A stretch of DNA of 64,000 nt from contig JAJEKV010000104.1 in the NCBI GenBank assembly GCA_021234155.1, positions 682,001-746,000 on the forward strand, read 5' to 3'. This DNA comes from Isoetes taiwanensis (lineage: Eukaryota > Streptophyta > Lycopodiopsida > Isoetales > Isoetaceae). The notes beneath the pieces are model-generated. The model was not told the DNA's origin. It did not search any database and saw only the letters and a list, made by a program, of their open reading frames with translations. Shown here one piece after another: positions 33,731 to 45,356 of this stretch (the stretch's first letter is position 1; each line of letters starts with the position of its first letter). The position numbers and the translations under genes were made by a program.

Positions 33731-34640
33731 GCTAATCATTCTGATCCAAAAACAAGACCTGACTCTAGAAGATGTTGCCTCATCCTTAATGTTGCAGCTC
33801 GTCTTCCTAATATACCCTCTTCACAACCAATTATCATCATGTCTTATGGCCATTCTAAACCTAACATCCCTTTTCCTTCAAATAGACTCTGGTCTTTTAG
33901 TCGATAAATCTAATAAGGCAAACAAAAGCCTTAGATTCAATTGTGGAAGCGGATGACAAATTAAATTCCAGTTGATGTGTTATCCGCATTGATGGAGATT
34001 GATTGAACATAGAATTGAATGTTTATCTTGTGTTTTATACATTCAATATAATCATAAAATGAGAGATTCATTCTATAATATGATCACATATCTAGCTTGG
34101 ATATATCTGTCATGAAACATGGTCTTGATGTGGAGTCAAATTGTTCAAAATAGCTAAAGGAGTTACGATTCTGGAGCTTTTACGTCATTATAGAATGAAG
34201 CAATTCACTGATAATGATATTGATAAATGACCTTAACATGGACCAACTTGGTTGTTCGTAGTTCTCTAAACTGTCTGGAACTCAAATTAGACGTTGTTGT
34301 AACTATGGATTTAAATAATTAGAAAAATAAAAGATGACGTATATTGGCAAGAACAGTTAGAGCTGGACTCTATTCTTAGAAGAAAAATTTACAATCTGGA
34401 TGAAATTTTGTGAAGGAAAATAGAACTTGCAGCCCTTGCTTGCAAAAAAAAAATCTTGAGATGGTGCATTCACATCGACCTTTAATCACCAAACTAAATT
34501 GAAGGTGACAAAATTTGAGTTGTGGGTTGGCATTTAAGCACCAAGTAAAAAGTTGTACTGAAAAGAAATTCGTAAACATATTGGGGATCTAGGTCACTGA
34601 AAACTTAGGGAGATGTTTCAATGAAAAAATGATGGGTGAA
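33731..34640. other. Intergenic, no gene seen
   Basis: AT-rich sequence. Readable stretches are short and resemble nothing I know. The left part may hold decayed upstream exons of the receptor-kinase pseudogene. Confidence 0.4.
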
Positions 34641-35692
34641 CAGTTTGTTAATACTACTTAAGTTTGGTATCCCCGGTTTAATTCGGCGTTCAGCTTCGCA
34701 TGCTTGGGATGAAATTATTACAGGTTGCAAAAGCACTTATTTTGGTGGAATACAGCTAAACTATCCATGCTAGAAAGAATTACTATGGCTAAATGTGTTC
34801 TTAGTAATACTCATGTCTACATGGCATCTGCTCTATTAGCTCCTCAGTGTAAGATTGAGGAGATTGTGCATATCATCAGGAATTTTATTTGGGGTGGAAA
34901 TGAAGCAGAAGTTGTGGTCAAGGTAGCTTGGGAGAAGTGCATTAAACCTAAGGCAGCTGGTGGTCTTGGAATATTGGACTTTCACCTCCAGAGCTGAGAA
35001 TGTGCCTTTTAGCATTGTTGTTCATCCAAAGACACAACGACGATGGATAGCAGCTGGTATAAGCACTATTGCAGCATCGTATGAGTGTCATCTCATGTCA
35101 TGGGAAGCATTTAGAACAAAAATTCTATTGTACAGATGGGATAGAGTAATTTGGACTCGTATTGCTGCATTGATGCCACGGGATTCTGGCCCACAAATTG
35201 AAGTACGTGTGTGGGATTGCCATCAAGGTATCAAGCCATGGCGCTTTGTTTCTTCTGTATATTGAGCATTGTTCTTTCTTGTGCAAGCAGCTTCGGCAGG
35301 CATGGTCTTGGTTGTTAACCCTGTTTGGCACCTCTCGGTATAGCCAGCAAGTTTTGCTCGCTATCTATCCTGATGATAGCACAAATGGCAGAAACGAGCT
35401 TTTCATCTTGCGTGATCTGGAAGAGAAGGAGACTATTTATCCTTAAGAGCATGGATACTGCAGATGAGACTCTTCTTCAGTGGATACAGAATAAAATTAT
35501 TATGGCTTATAATTGTTCTTCTCTTGATCAAAAGAAGAAAGTACTGATTTGACATACTTACCTTCAGATCATTCTTATGCATAGACATGTGGTTGTGCTT
35601 AGTTGGATCAATTTGTCCACTGGAGTTATAATCATGTCTTTGCATTTTATGTTGTTATAATTTTATAAAGCTTGTCGTCCTTTAAAAAAAAA
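34640..35692 (+). mobile_element. L1-like LINE 3' end with poly(A)
   Basis: The plus strand reads FWWNTAKLSMLERITMAKCV and IIRNFIWGG, then WEKCIKPKAAGGLGILDFHL, the conserved post-RT segment of plant L1 ORF2. Further frames give pieces of the C-terminus. A run of nine A at 35684-35692 is the tail. The left edge is uncertain. The ORF is interrupted. Confidence 0.8.
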
Positions 35693-36257
35693 GGCACAAT
35701 AGTTTGTTGACACGGGAGATATCTATAACTTTCCCACAAATATGGTAAAAAGAGTCAATAATATATCAACTTGTGTAAGTGAGCTACCTCTAAGGGCAAA
35801 CCCTAGGAATGGATGTGGTGCAGAGGGGATATGCCCAATATATTCTTTCTGAATGGTCCAGATTATGGGAGAGGTATGAATTGAAGGCCAAGGTCGCATT
35901 AGAGCCAAGCTCAACTTGAAAGTTGTGAATATCTTGGACTTTCTATTTGGAGTGGTTGTTTTCAATGACAATCGAGTCGTAGTTGAGTTCGCATGCATGC
36001 AGAAGCACATAAAATCGAACGAGAATTGTAGCAGTTGTGGCACCTTTTGCTTAGATCCGACGAGAAGCTATGGCATTCTTTGCATCCCCACTATTATCTT
36101 AATCCATTTTCGTGCATTTTGCAATCAGACTGCCTCCCAAGCCCTGTAACTAGGGAATGCCCTTTATACCATGTTGGATATGCCGCTCATTAATCTTAGA
36201 AGTGACCGTGCTTCCTACAGCCTCCAAGCCATTCTCGAAACAGTTTGTCTCTGTCAA
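35693..36257. other. Unassigned sequence
   Basis: No recognised gene. The last part (from about 36150) leads directly into a tandemly duplicated segment. Confidence 0.4.
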
Positions 36258-37247
36258 TTTGAAACTGGTGATCATGTGGCTGAGGATTCTGTGGTCCTCA
36301 TGATTCAAAGCATGGAAGCTTGCTTTAGTGTTCATTGGTTTTTCTTTTTTGTCTTTTTTTGTACTTTCTTCGCTGTGTTTTTGTATGTTTAGTGGTTCCT
36401 AATGAAATTGCTATTTTGCATATTTTTTTATAGCCGTGGTTTCTTGTTACTACAACAAAACTCTTGAGCCAATGCCAAATAGCCCCACTTGATGTCCAAT
36501 AGCCTCAGTTGTTGTTCAAACTAGAAAATTCTCTTGTCCTCGATTACCCTATAATAACTACTCCTTAATGGCAACCCCTTGTGGAGGGGGCACCCCCTTG
36601 TTTGCCATAGGCTTTGGGGTGCATAAATTGTAATGGTTCTAAGGTCCTTTTATCTATGTTTTAATATGTGCGTTATGCTATGTTGGTTGGTTCTTTGCGA
36701 AACCAAACTTGCTGCAGTCGGATCCTTACATATGTAGTTACTGTATACAGGAATGTTTGTGTGGAGGGAATTTTGGCCTAGAAAATTGGACGACGCGCGT
36801 CATTTGAAACTGGTGATCATGTGGCTGAGGATTCTGTGCTCCATCATGATTCAAAGCATGAAAGCTTGCTTTAGTGTGTTTAGTGGTTCCTAATGAAATT
36901 GCTATTTTGCATTTTTTTTTATAGCCGTGGTTTCTTGTTACTACAACAAAACCAATAGCCCCAGTTGCTGTTCAAACTAGAAAATTCTCTTGTCCTCGAT
37001 CACCCTAAAATAACTACTCCTTAATGGCAACCCCTTGTGGAGGGGGCACCGCCTTGTTTGCCATAGGCTTTGGGGTGGATAAATTGTAATGGTTCTAAGG
37101 TCCTTTTATCTATGTTTTAATATGTGTGTTATGCTATCTTGGTTCTTTGCGAAACCAAACTTGTTGCAGTCGGATCCTTACATATGTAGTTATTGTATAC
37201 AGGAATGTTTGTGTGTCGGGAATTCTGGCCTAGAAAATTGGACGACG
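36258..37247. repeat. Tandem duplication of a 545-bp segment
   Basis: 36258-36802 and 36803-about 37247 are direct copies (both begin tttgaaactggtgatcatgt and end in a terminal motif with attggacgacgcg). Copy 2 lacks about 100 bp of copy 1. Shared internal words include gcaaccccttgtggaggggg and gaaaccaaacttg. Differences are few, so the duplication is fairly recent. Confidence 0.9.
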
Positions 37248-37295
37248 CGTCGGCCATGAGGCCAATTTTCCGCCGAATTCCCACACACAAACATT
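37204..37295. repeat. Inverted pair of TIR motifs (head to head)
   Basis: aatgtttgtgtgtcgggaat... (37204-37241) faces a near-complement (37262-37295) with a 20-bp spacer. The same motif also occurs at 36752-36789 and 38095-38130. It therefore marks the touching ends of two elements. Confidence 0.85.
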
Positions 37296-38130
37296 GCTGT
37301 AACGTGAAATTTGGGGGGGGGGGCGGAAGCGGGGGTTGTGGTGGGAAGCAGTTTCTTGATTTGCTGTGGACGAGTTGTTAGAGTTTTTCCCGTGGATCTT
37401 TCTTTTAAGCAGTTCTTTCTGAAGCAGGGGCGATGGCCAGAAGCAGGGTTGTCATAATGAAGCACCTGTGGCGCCGGAATGAAGCAAGGGCGAAGCAGGG
37501 CCGGAAGCAGGGCTTGTGGTGGCTAGAAGCAGGTTCTTTTCATCTATTTGTCTACTGAGGTTTTCAACCTCCGATTTTGTCTATTGAGTTTTGCAGCCTC
37601 TGATTTTTCAGTTGGATTTCAGTTGAGTTATATGGTCTGTTTTTGCTCTTAGAACAGGCTCAATATAATGCTTCAATCTGTTTCAATGTATCTGAACATA
37701 CTCAGATTTGAATGCAAAGGATGTGGAAATTCGTTGTGTAATATTTGATTTGATATTCCCGGAAAGAATCTGTGCCACGTGGCACACATAGATTGGCGGA
37801 TGGTTTCTTTGCTTTTGTTGTATGGGTTTGTGGGGCGTGGCAAGGATGCCAATTTTGTTGCCAGGGCAGGAAAAAAGTTGTTCCGCTTTAGTTTGCAGCT
37901 TCTGCAGAGAAAGTTCTGGGCGATTTTGTGTTAGGATTGTTTTCTTATTCAAGTGTTTTTTCTCCTTATGGTTTTTCTAGTCTTAAAGAGAAAAATGATG
38001 GCCCTACTGTTGATGGCAGCCAGAAATTGCTGCTCATGTTTTTTCTTGTTTTAGGTAGAGCCCTCGCCAGAGTTTTTTATTTTCTGAAATGCCCATGTTT
38101 GTGTGTCGGGAATTCTGGCCAGAAAATTCC
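37262..38130. mobile_element. Non-autonomous TIR element, about 870 bp
   Basis: Bounded by imperfect inverted repeats of about 34 bp (37262-37295 and 38095-38130, with cacacacaaacat as the inner part). The interior has a G run at 37312-37322, a block of degenerate gaagcagggc repeats (37420-37520) like those in the element at 13.5 kb, and no open frame of known type. The class (Mutator-like or other) is unresolved. Confidence 0.6.
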
Positions 38131-38337
38131 AATGTACGTTAAAATTGTTGAAGATGCAATACATCCAGAAGAAAAGACATATGTAACGTCTTTTCTATTG
38201 ATACAAGAGGTATCAGAGAGAGCTGAACTAAGTGACTATTTTAAAACTATAAAATTTATTTAACTCAGAGCAAGTAAAATACAAAGAAATCGGTGGTGTT
38301 CAGAAAACACCATTTTTTGAACTAGAATGGAAGAAAT
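38131..38337. other. Region downstream of histone H4
   Basis: Probably includes the H4 3' UTR. Plant histone mRNAs are polyadenylated; AATAAA is not obvious on the minus strand here. Confidence 0.35.
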
Positions 38338-38725
<388 letters not shown>

Positions 38726-38780
38726 ATCCTGTAGACGGAAGCTCAAGAACAAGTGCCTGTTTCTTTGGATTCCAGGAATA

Positions 38781-38932
38781 GTATTTGTAGGCCCTTCTTG
38801 CGCGCTTCCCAGCCGTTAGATTAAATCTGGACGGCTATGTATTTTTAGCCGTTGGATTTTGTCTACGGTCGGATTTGTCTCTTTTGACAAGATCGTTGAC
38901 GTGGCCTTTATTTGAATTTGAAGGGCGGGAAA
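38781..38932 (-). promoter_or_regulatory. Histone H4 promoter elements
   Basis: On the minus strand, upstream of H4: a TATA-like ctacaaatac (38781-38790), an ACGT hexamer ccacgtca (38897-38904) as found in plant histone promoters, and an E2F-type site TTTCCCGCCC (38923-38932). Together these suggest S-phase expression. They are motif matches, not tested. Confidence 0.55.
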
Positions 38933-39056
38933 CCTCGTCCACTGATATTGTGTTTCTTTCTTTCTTCTGCATTCGAGTAAAAGTCTCCTTTGTTCAACTA
39001 TTATTAAAAAAAAATCCTATTATATGTGTGTCATTAAAATCATATTTATACAAGAA

Positions 39057-40604
39057 TTAGTGCTGGCGGAGCCATCGCCCTTTTCGATTTGCACTCGCAA
39101 GTGGATCTGTCGATAGTTCAGCGCAAATTAGTTGATCAATCACGTTGACAGGAATATCATGTTCAGTCTTGACAACAATATACGCATGTGGAAGGCCGCA
39201 TTTTTGGAATTCAATGACATGCATCATGTAAGATAGCGGACCAAAAAATCTGCGAATGATGCTCTTTGTCTGTTGCACTCGTTCGTGGCATGCTCGAACG
39301 ACAATGATTGGGATGTCTGATGCATTTTGTCCAGGCATCAAATTAGACTTTATTTCTGGCAAGGCAGGATTAGTGGTCGTAGTTATAAATAAGGTTGGCT
39401 TTCCTTTTACCCTTGCAAGTGCAAGTGCGTCGGCTACTTTCACTGTGCACCATCGTTTGCAGCCCAAGAAGGAGGCTGGCAGTATTCCACGATGAGTATC
39501 CTCGTCGTCGTCATCGATGAAGTCTTCTTCGTGTTGGGTTAAATTGTGTCTGTAACCTTCTGTCGCAATATAGTTGAGTCTTTCCTCTTTCACTCTTGAG
39601 TACATATCCACGAGATATTCATTGCAAAGTCTCCCTAATAGTGAGAAACGTGGTTCGTGCAATAGTCTAGTTCAATACCAATCTATTTGAGACATTTTGT
39701 ACTCATTATGTGGATGCCATCCTGGCGTTCCGTGTGGAAAGAACAATGGATATTGGAGTGTTTCGTATGTAGGGTCAAGGATACTAATGAACACCGGTTT
39801 ATGGTCACTTGGCATTCAAATTGCTGCAGGGTTTGATTGTGATACTGTCATTGGCATGCATTATACCGGCGATTTCATCTGATGCCGTCGGGTCTGCGAG
39901 TGTGAGTGTTGCAGGCGAGGCATTTAATTCCTTTACTGTTCGCAATTCCTTGATGCAAGGATTAATAGCATCCAAACTTGCAGCAACTTGCATGATCCAA
40001 GGAGCTGGTATGTGTCTATCAGTGGCAATTGCATATCGGCATGCGTCATTGTATAAATACCAATGCACAGTGCTATTTGGCTCATTTGCAGATAGAAGAC
40101 GATGATACGTTCGATCCATGATAGCAAGAGCTGAAGGTGTTTTCAAGGTGACAAAGTCACCTTTAACACCAAGTGCAGCGAAGCAGAATAAATTGTTAAT
40201 CACTCGTGAGTCTGTTGCAAACTCCTCCAGTTGATCTGGAAGCTGTTCAAGAGGTGGAAGTAAACGACGGCCGTTATTGCATTCTCAGTGTTCAAGAGTT
40301 CGATATGACATGTTTCACATGTCTTACTCCACTTTAGTGGTTCATGGTCTTTAGGTTTGGAAGGATTTTGCATTTTCTCGATTTTATTTTGCCAGTGATC
40401 ACGTGCACTTAATAAGATGGGAGCTGAGAAATTTGGGACTTTTATTTCTTGCTCCATAGATGACACTGGAGCTGGGAAATTTGGAGATTCTATCTGTTGC
40501 TCCCCCGGGATTTGATTTGCAATCACAATCCCCATGGAGCTCGATTGATCAGATAATAAAATGTCACTCTTTTTTGGTTCATCAGATATTTGTGTGTCAG
40601 TCAC
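39057..40604 (-). pseudogene. Helitron Rep (helitron-like N domain), broken
   Basis: Rolling-circle transposon replicase. On the minus strand the order is CETCHIELLNTEN, then (frameshift near 40270) NNGRRLLPPLEQLPDQLEEF, NNLFCFAALGVKGDF, RTYHRLLSANEPNSTVHWYL, IMHANDSITI, a TGA stop, PSDHKPVFISILDPTYE, YPLFFPHGTPGWHPHNEYKM, a second TGA, RFSLLGRLCNEYLVDMYSRV, LPASFLGCKRW, KGKPTLFITTTTNPALPEI and MHVIEFQKCGLPHAYIVV. The HUH metal site, normally H.H after GLP, reads HAY here. The tyrosine motif and the helicase domain are missing after 39057. At least one frameshift and two stops are present, so it is dead. Confidence 0.9.
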
Positions 40605-40618
40605 TGAAGGTGTAATGG

Positions 40619-40642
40619 TTTTTTTTTTTTTTTTTTTTTTTT
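40619..40642. repeat. Poly(T) tract
   Basis: A run of more than 20 T just upstream of the Helitron reading frame. Confidence 0.95.
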
Positions 40643-40811
40643 GAGCGTGATAGTTTCTTTGCCTCTCACGATGTTGAAGGATTTTGTTTATTTGAACATC
40701 GCTAAGATGTTCAGAATTTGGCCAAGGCAGCTTATCAAAAGAAAGATCTCTTCATATCTATTAGGAAAAATATATTACCTAATTTAATTAAAGATTATAA
40801 TTAAACAATGG

Positions 40812-40833
40812 AATAGAATAGAATAGAATAGAA
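40812..40833. repeat. (GAATA)n microsatellite
   Basis: About four units of gaata, the same word as the LINE tails at 14.9 and 18.9 kb, but here without recognisable LINE sequence next to it. It may be the only remnant of an extremely truncated insertion. Confidence 0.85.
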
Positions 40834-40834
40834 G

Positions 40835-42990
40835 ACATTGTCGTGCATAAACGATGCTTTGCAATTCTAAAGCAAATTAAAATTATGAATGTGGTCTACA
40901 TTAGAAATGAAATGTTTTTACTGACCTTGGACGCCCTCTTTTTTTGGTCATCGTTTCATGTTGCTTATCATGTACTTCCAAATCCACCATATTTGACGAT
41001 TGTCTTGATTTTTACATTGTCTATATAGAAATTTGATACCATAAACATTGATGCAATTCTTGATGTATTCTACTTGATAGATACTTAATACTTGAAAATT
41101 TGAATGTGTACCCATGTCTTGAAGCAACACATGCATTGAGCTTATTGTTGTTTGTTTTTTCTATCTATTAGGTATTATTCTGGTTAAATTCCATAATCCA
41201 TAATATGATAATACACAAATATTATAATATAGAGTTTTAACCTCGAGTTGTCTCTTCGTATCTCTTTGAATCTTGTGAGTAGAATCAATAGATCTCAAAT
41301 CAATTTGCAGATCTGTCGAGGACTTTACTTTATACTAACTATGCCCCTGCAATATCAGAGAAATAAGTTAAACCTCATAGATTATCCAATGTATAAAAAT
41401 TTAAAATATCAATAAATGCCCTTCTAATTGTCCACATAGAGGTGCTCAATTGGCTATTAAAATGTTGAGTTGTAAACCATGTAAACTATAGAAATTTGTG
41501 ATTTATGATTAAAAGAGTATCGCAATGTACTCTAACTTAAAATAGGTTAAAGGAATCTAGACGTTGTTCTTTCTCAAAGGATACCTAAAAAGGTGCTTGC
41601 GACTTAGGGCACTAAGTTCACTCAAATTCTACCCATCGTGAATAACAAAGGAAATATTTAGGCTGAAATGGCTCAAAATTTTGAATATAAGCATGGTGAT
41701 GTCACTACTACTGTATGACCATGTTTAAAGAAATATTTTTAAAATGCATCAATGCGTGGAAGAATAAAAGATTGGCCCTGGTAGAGCATTAACCAACGAA
41801 GCAATAAAATAAATTTCGTAGAATATACAACGCAGATGAAGATGTTTGCTCCATTCAAGCTTTTCCTCGAAACGACCAATTGAATACTTCATCGTGGAGA
41901 TAAATTCTATTTGCAAATCGAAGATTTGTTAAGGGAAAACTCCAGTAAATTCCAAATCCAATATATCCAGAGGGGGAAAACTATACCTATTATATGGGGC
42001 ATATTATTTCATTCTAAAATGACCGCCTAAAATGACCGCTGTATTGATGCAACTTTGCCATTCTCAAATCTCTGTTAAAGCCTTCAAATGAAACATCAAA
42101 TCTTAGCTTTCAAAAGTTGTTCTCTTAAAAATGCCATCTCCGAGGCCCTGCTCGGGCATGAACCAATTGCCAAAGTTCATACTTCTGCGAGATTTTTCTC
42201 ACAAAGCAGAACAAGTGCAACAATTAGGATGCGTGGTTGAAGTCGTTAAAATTGACCGAACAAAATGTCATCTTACCTGCTCAAGCATTTTAAGGATGGG
42301 TCTGTTAGCCATCCTACAAAGCTTACTGCTAGTTCATATGTAAATTCTAACTGAACTCTAATGCAATTATGAATACGATCACAGAGCTGCATCTTTTAGC
42401 CGCGAATCGCTTTGTTAAAAGCCGACTATTTCTCAAAGGCGGGTGCGATTCTCGCCTATGTTTGACTTATGCGCACATCCTGGCCTCTCTTTTTTGAGAA
42501 CGCTGTCTAGGAAGTGCCTTTGCAGACCAGATTAATTTTGCGGAGCTCTGAGGGCTGTGAGTCGGGATTATGCTTTAACAGGCTTCGTTTTGGGGCCTTT
42601 ACTCTAATTATCTGTGTAAAACCCGGTCGTTTTACACAGTCTTCTGGAGCTTTTTGTCAGCCTTCAAGATCGAAGCACCAGTAATTGTTATTCGACATGG
42701 AAACAACTCAAAATTAGGATCATGTCTTGCCGGAAAGCATTTGCCAGCTAAATGCCCTGAAATCTTTTTCCCACGTATCAAGGCTGGTAGCTATGACAAG
42801 GAATTGGGTTTACATCAGTAAATCACTAATTGGTTTCATTTTTATGTTGATTATGGCGATGTCTTAAATTCTAATGCAATCCAAACCTTGGATATGTAAG
42901 AACGTGGATCGATTTGAGAGAGTAGAGTCTAGCAGCTCCGGTCCTTAAATTGCATTTTTAAACAGCAGAAGGCACTCTGAGCTCTGATAA
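40835..42990. other. Intergenic, no gene seen
   Basis: About 2.2 kb of mostly AT-rich sequence without a recognisable protein. A perfect short hairpin (ctgtgtaaaa / ttttacacag) is at about 42612-42639. Confidence 0.4.
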
Positions 42991-43011
42991 GATGATAGGG
43001 AACACAATACT

Positions 43012-44036
43012 TTGTTCGTGCAACACTGCTTCATGAAGCACCACAAATATCTGGAGCAGAAAGGAAGGGTGCCAAAGAGACATTATATGTTTTCAGATGG
43101 TGCAGCATCTAAATTCAAGGCTTTTAGACCATTTTACTTCATGGCTAGGTACATAAACGACACTGAAGTCTATATGATGTGGAATTTTTTTGGTTCTAAC
43201 CACGGGAAAGGTGAACAAGAAAGCAAGGCTGCTGAGTTGAAAAGATGGTTAAGACAACTGTAATTAAAATACAACCACATAAAATTGGGTAATGCTCATG
43301 AAGTGATAGAAGTTGCTGAAGAGATGTTTACTTGTGGAACATCCGAGTGGATGAATTCATCTGAAACCAACAAGAGGAAAAATATAAAAAGGTTCTTTTG
43401 GGAAGTCAAGGTAGAGGATAACCATCTCCAGGACAAAGTGGGCGGGCGCCCAATTTCTGGGGGTGGCCTCGAGAAAGCCTTATTCAGACTATTCCCACCA
43501 TTCCAATTGCACACGAGGAAACTTTCATGCTTCTGCAGCTACTGCTTGGATGGCACGAGGGACGATTGTGTGAACAAGCACTATGTTGATGATTGGAAAC
43601 TTAAAGTTATTGTACCATCTTCTAATGTGCATGCTGACATTGAGGAGCCATAAATCCAGCAGGTCCTTGTTGTCCTCCAATCCCACGACGTTAGCAAAGG
43701 AACTTAGAGTTGGTGATAATTTTGCTGGCATTGCTCCGAAAGGGAATGATGAGGGTGCTGAATTTTGGATTCTGATATGCATAAGACCAAAATGGATAGT
43801 GGAGAAAGACTTCCAACTCAATGGAACATAGTACCTTGCCGGTGATAGTGTCATAGAAGTTATGTATTATAAGAAGGTCGCAATATCAACCCTCAGCTAT
43901 GATCTTTGTAGTAAAGACGCCTTAGGCATAGTATTCACAACATGTATCTATGCAATCAAACTTCACATGCCACCAACTAAACATCAAAACATGACTGTAT
44001 ATAGGCTGGATCTTTTAGATGAGGAGAAAATTTTAT
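43012..44036 (+). pseudogene. Transposase-like protein of poorly known family, broken
   Basis: The plus strand reads HYMFSDGAASKFKAFRPFYF, then VYMMWNFFGSNHGKGEQESK, a stop at 43261, the same frame again with NAHEVIEVAEEMFTCGTSEW to 43653, and after a frame change ELRVGDNFAGIAPKGNDEGA, FWILICIRPKWIVEKDFQLN and VIEVMYYKKV. The SDG..S.FK.....YF and MW.FFG..HGKG blocks recall a group of unnamed proteins found in transposons of plants and animals, where the Asp may belong to an RNase H-like (DDE) core; that link is from memory and is an inference. The C-terminal part looks like a small beta-rich domain ending a long protein. Cysteines (CFCSYCLDGTRDDC) may bind zinc. One stop and one or two frameshifts make it inactive. 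Confidence 0.5.
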
Positions 44037-44535
44037 AAAATTTACCCGAAGTTCTTTCTGATGAGGATGAAATGTAAAACCATTCTGTAATTTTCATAAC
44101 TCATCTGAAGTTTTGTGCTTCAGCTGTGAAAATGAGTTTGTCTTGATTTCTTTTGAGGATTTGAATTCTTTTGAATACTTGATGCCTTATTTTGTGACAA
44201 AGAACATATAATTGAATATGAATTTGCATTCAAATGAGTCGCGGTTACAGTGACAATTATGTACATAAGAAAGATATACAGTGATTTGAAAGTACAAGGT
44301 GACTCATGGACCTGCATACTTCTCAATACACATGTTCCTCTCAGTTCCAACTTTTGCTGCTTCTAATCTTAAAATTTCAAGCATGAACACTCTAACATCA
44401 ACGAGATTCTGGTCTGAAATGTTTACAACCTGCAGTTAACCACACTTTGTCAATAACAGCGTTTGGTTTGTCTGCTGCATTTGAGTTAACTTACTAGATT
44501 AGGCAACAATATATTCACTCCTTTCAAGTACCCCC
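44037..44535. other. Intergenic; possible weak exon on the minus strand
   Basis: The minus strand has a readable stretch near 44440-44340 (VVNISDQNLVDVRVFMLEIL), just after a ctgcag acceptor-like site. It could be an exon following the Ulp1-like fragment. The frame does not join cleanly. Confidence 0.25.
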
Positions 44536-44672
44536 TCACAAATTTGTGCATAAACGAACATAGACAGGGCCACATGAATGACCATCGGTTTGAAGAGGCG
44601 TTCTGAAAATTTTCACAACATCTGAGGTTGTAAAGCTGAAATTATTGTGTCCAAGCAATTCCAAGAACCTGC
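44536..44672 (-). pseudogene. Ulp1/C48-protease-like exon fragment
   Basis: After an acceptor-like site near 44672 (minus strand) the reading is FLELLGHNNFSFTTSDVVKI and TPLQTDGHSCGPVYVRLCTN, then a stop. The Q.DGHSCGP motif resembles the catalytic-Cys segment of SUMO proteases and of Ulp1-like domains carried by plant transposons. Only this segment is seen, so the call is tentative. It may be linked with the transposase-like pseudogene just to the left, though on the other strand. Confidence 0.35.
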
Positions 44673-45356
44673 ATTCAAAGTTTGTTGTCATTGTGTGATA
44701 ACAGCAAAATGCAACGAGCAAGCACTAACCTCTCAATTTGTCTGCTTCTGCCATGTAAGCCCACGCTATCAAAGTGATATATTCCTGGTTTATACCTCTG
44801 TGCGAGACATGCGCGGCTTACGATCAGAAAACAGGTTCAGTGATGTCCATCACAGGAGGCAAAAACATGTATTGGCACTTATCCGATTCACATGTTTTCT
44901 TATTGGTTTGTAACTATTTGTGTTCTTGGACAATGTCGAGTGAAAAAAAGGGTCAAAGAAATGAAAGGGATGGCTCATTCCTTGGAGCATCAAGTAGTAT
45001 TCCATGTATCTACAAACACATGCATATGATGGCACAATCCTGATGATCACAAATCAGATGAAAATACCACCTTGAGAAGAGGAGGATCAATTGATCATTA
45101 AACCACTGCATATCAGCTTCCAAAATTTTGATGTCGGTGGAGCTAATCATGACAGTTTCAGTTCCACTCAATCACTTTTAAATTGTACGTAGCTTTAGAT
45201 AGATAGGGACTGCCGAAGCTCTATGATCTCTAGTTCTAAACATACACGAGAACAGATATCATAGAAATAGATATCTCTAGTTTTAAATTGAAAAAGTACA
45301 ACAGATATCATAGAAATTTTTTTACTTATATTGACTTTCAAAGAGTTTTACAAGAT

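Noticed and set aside
42612-42639. Short hairpin as a terminator
   Set aside because: Bacterial-type terminators do not apply in a plant nucleus, and no gene ends there.
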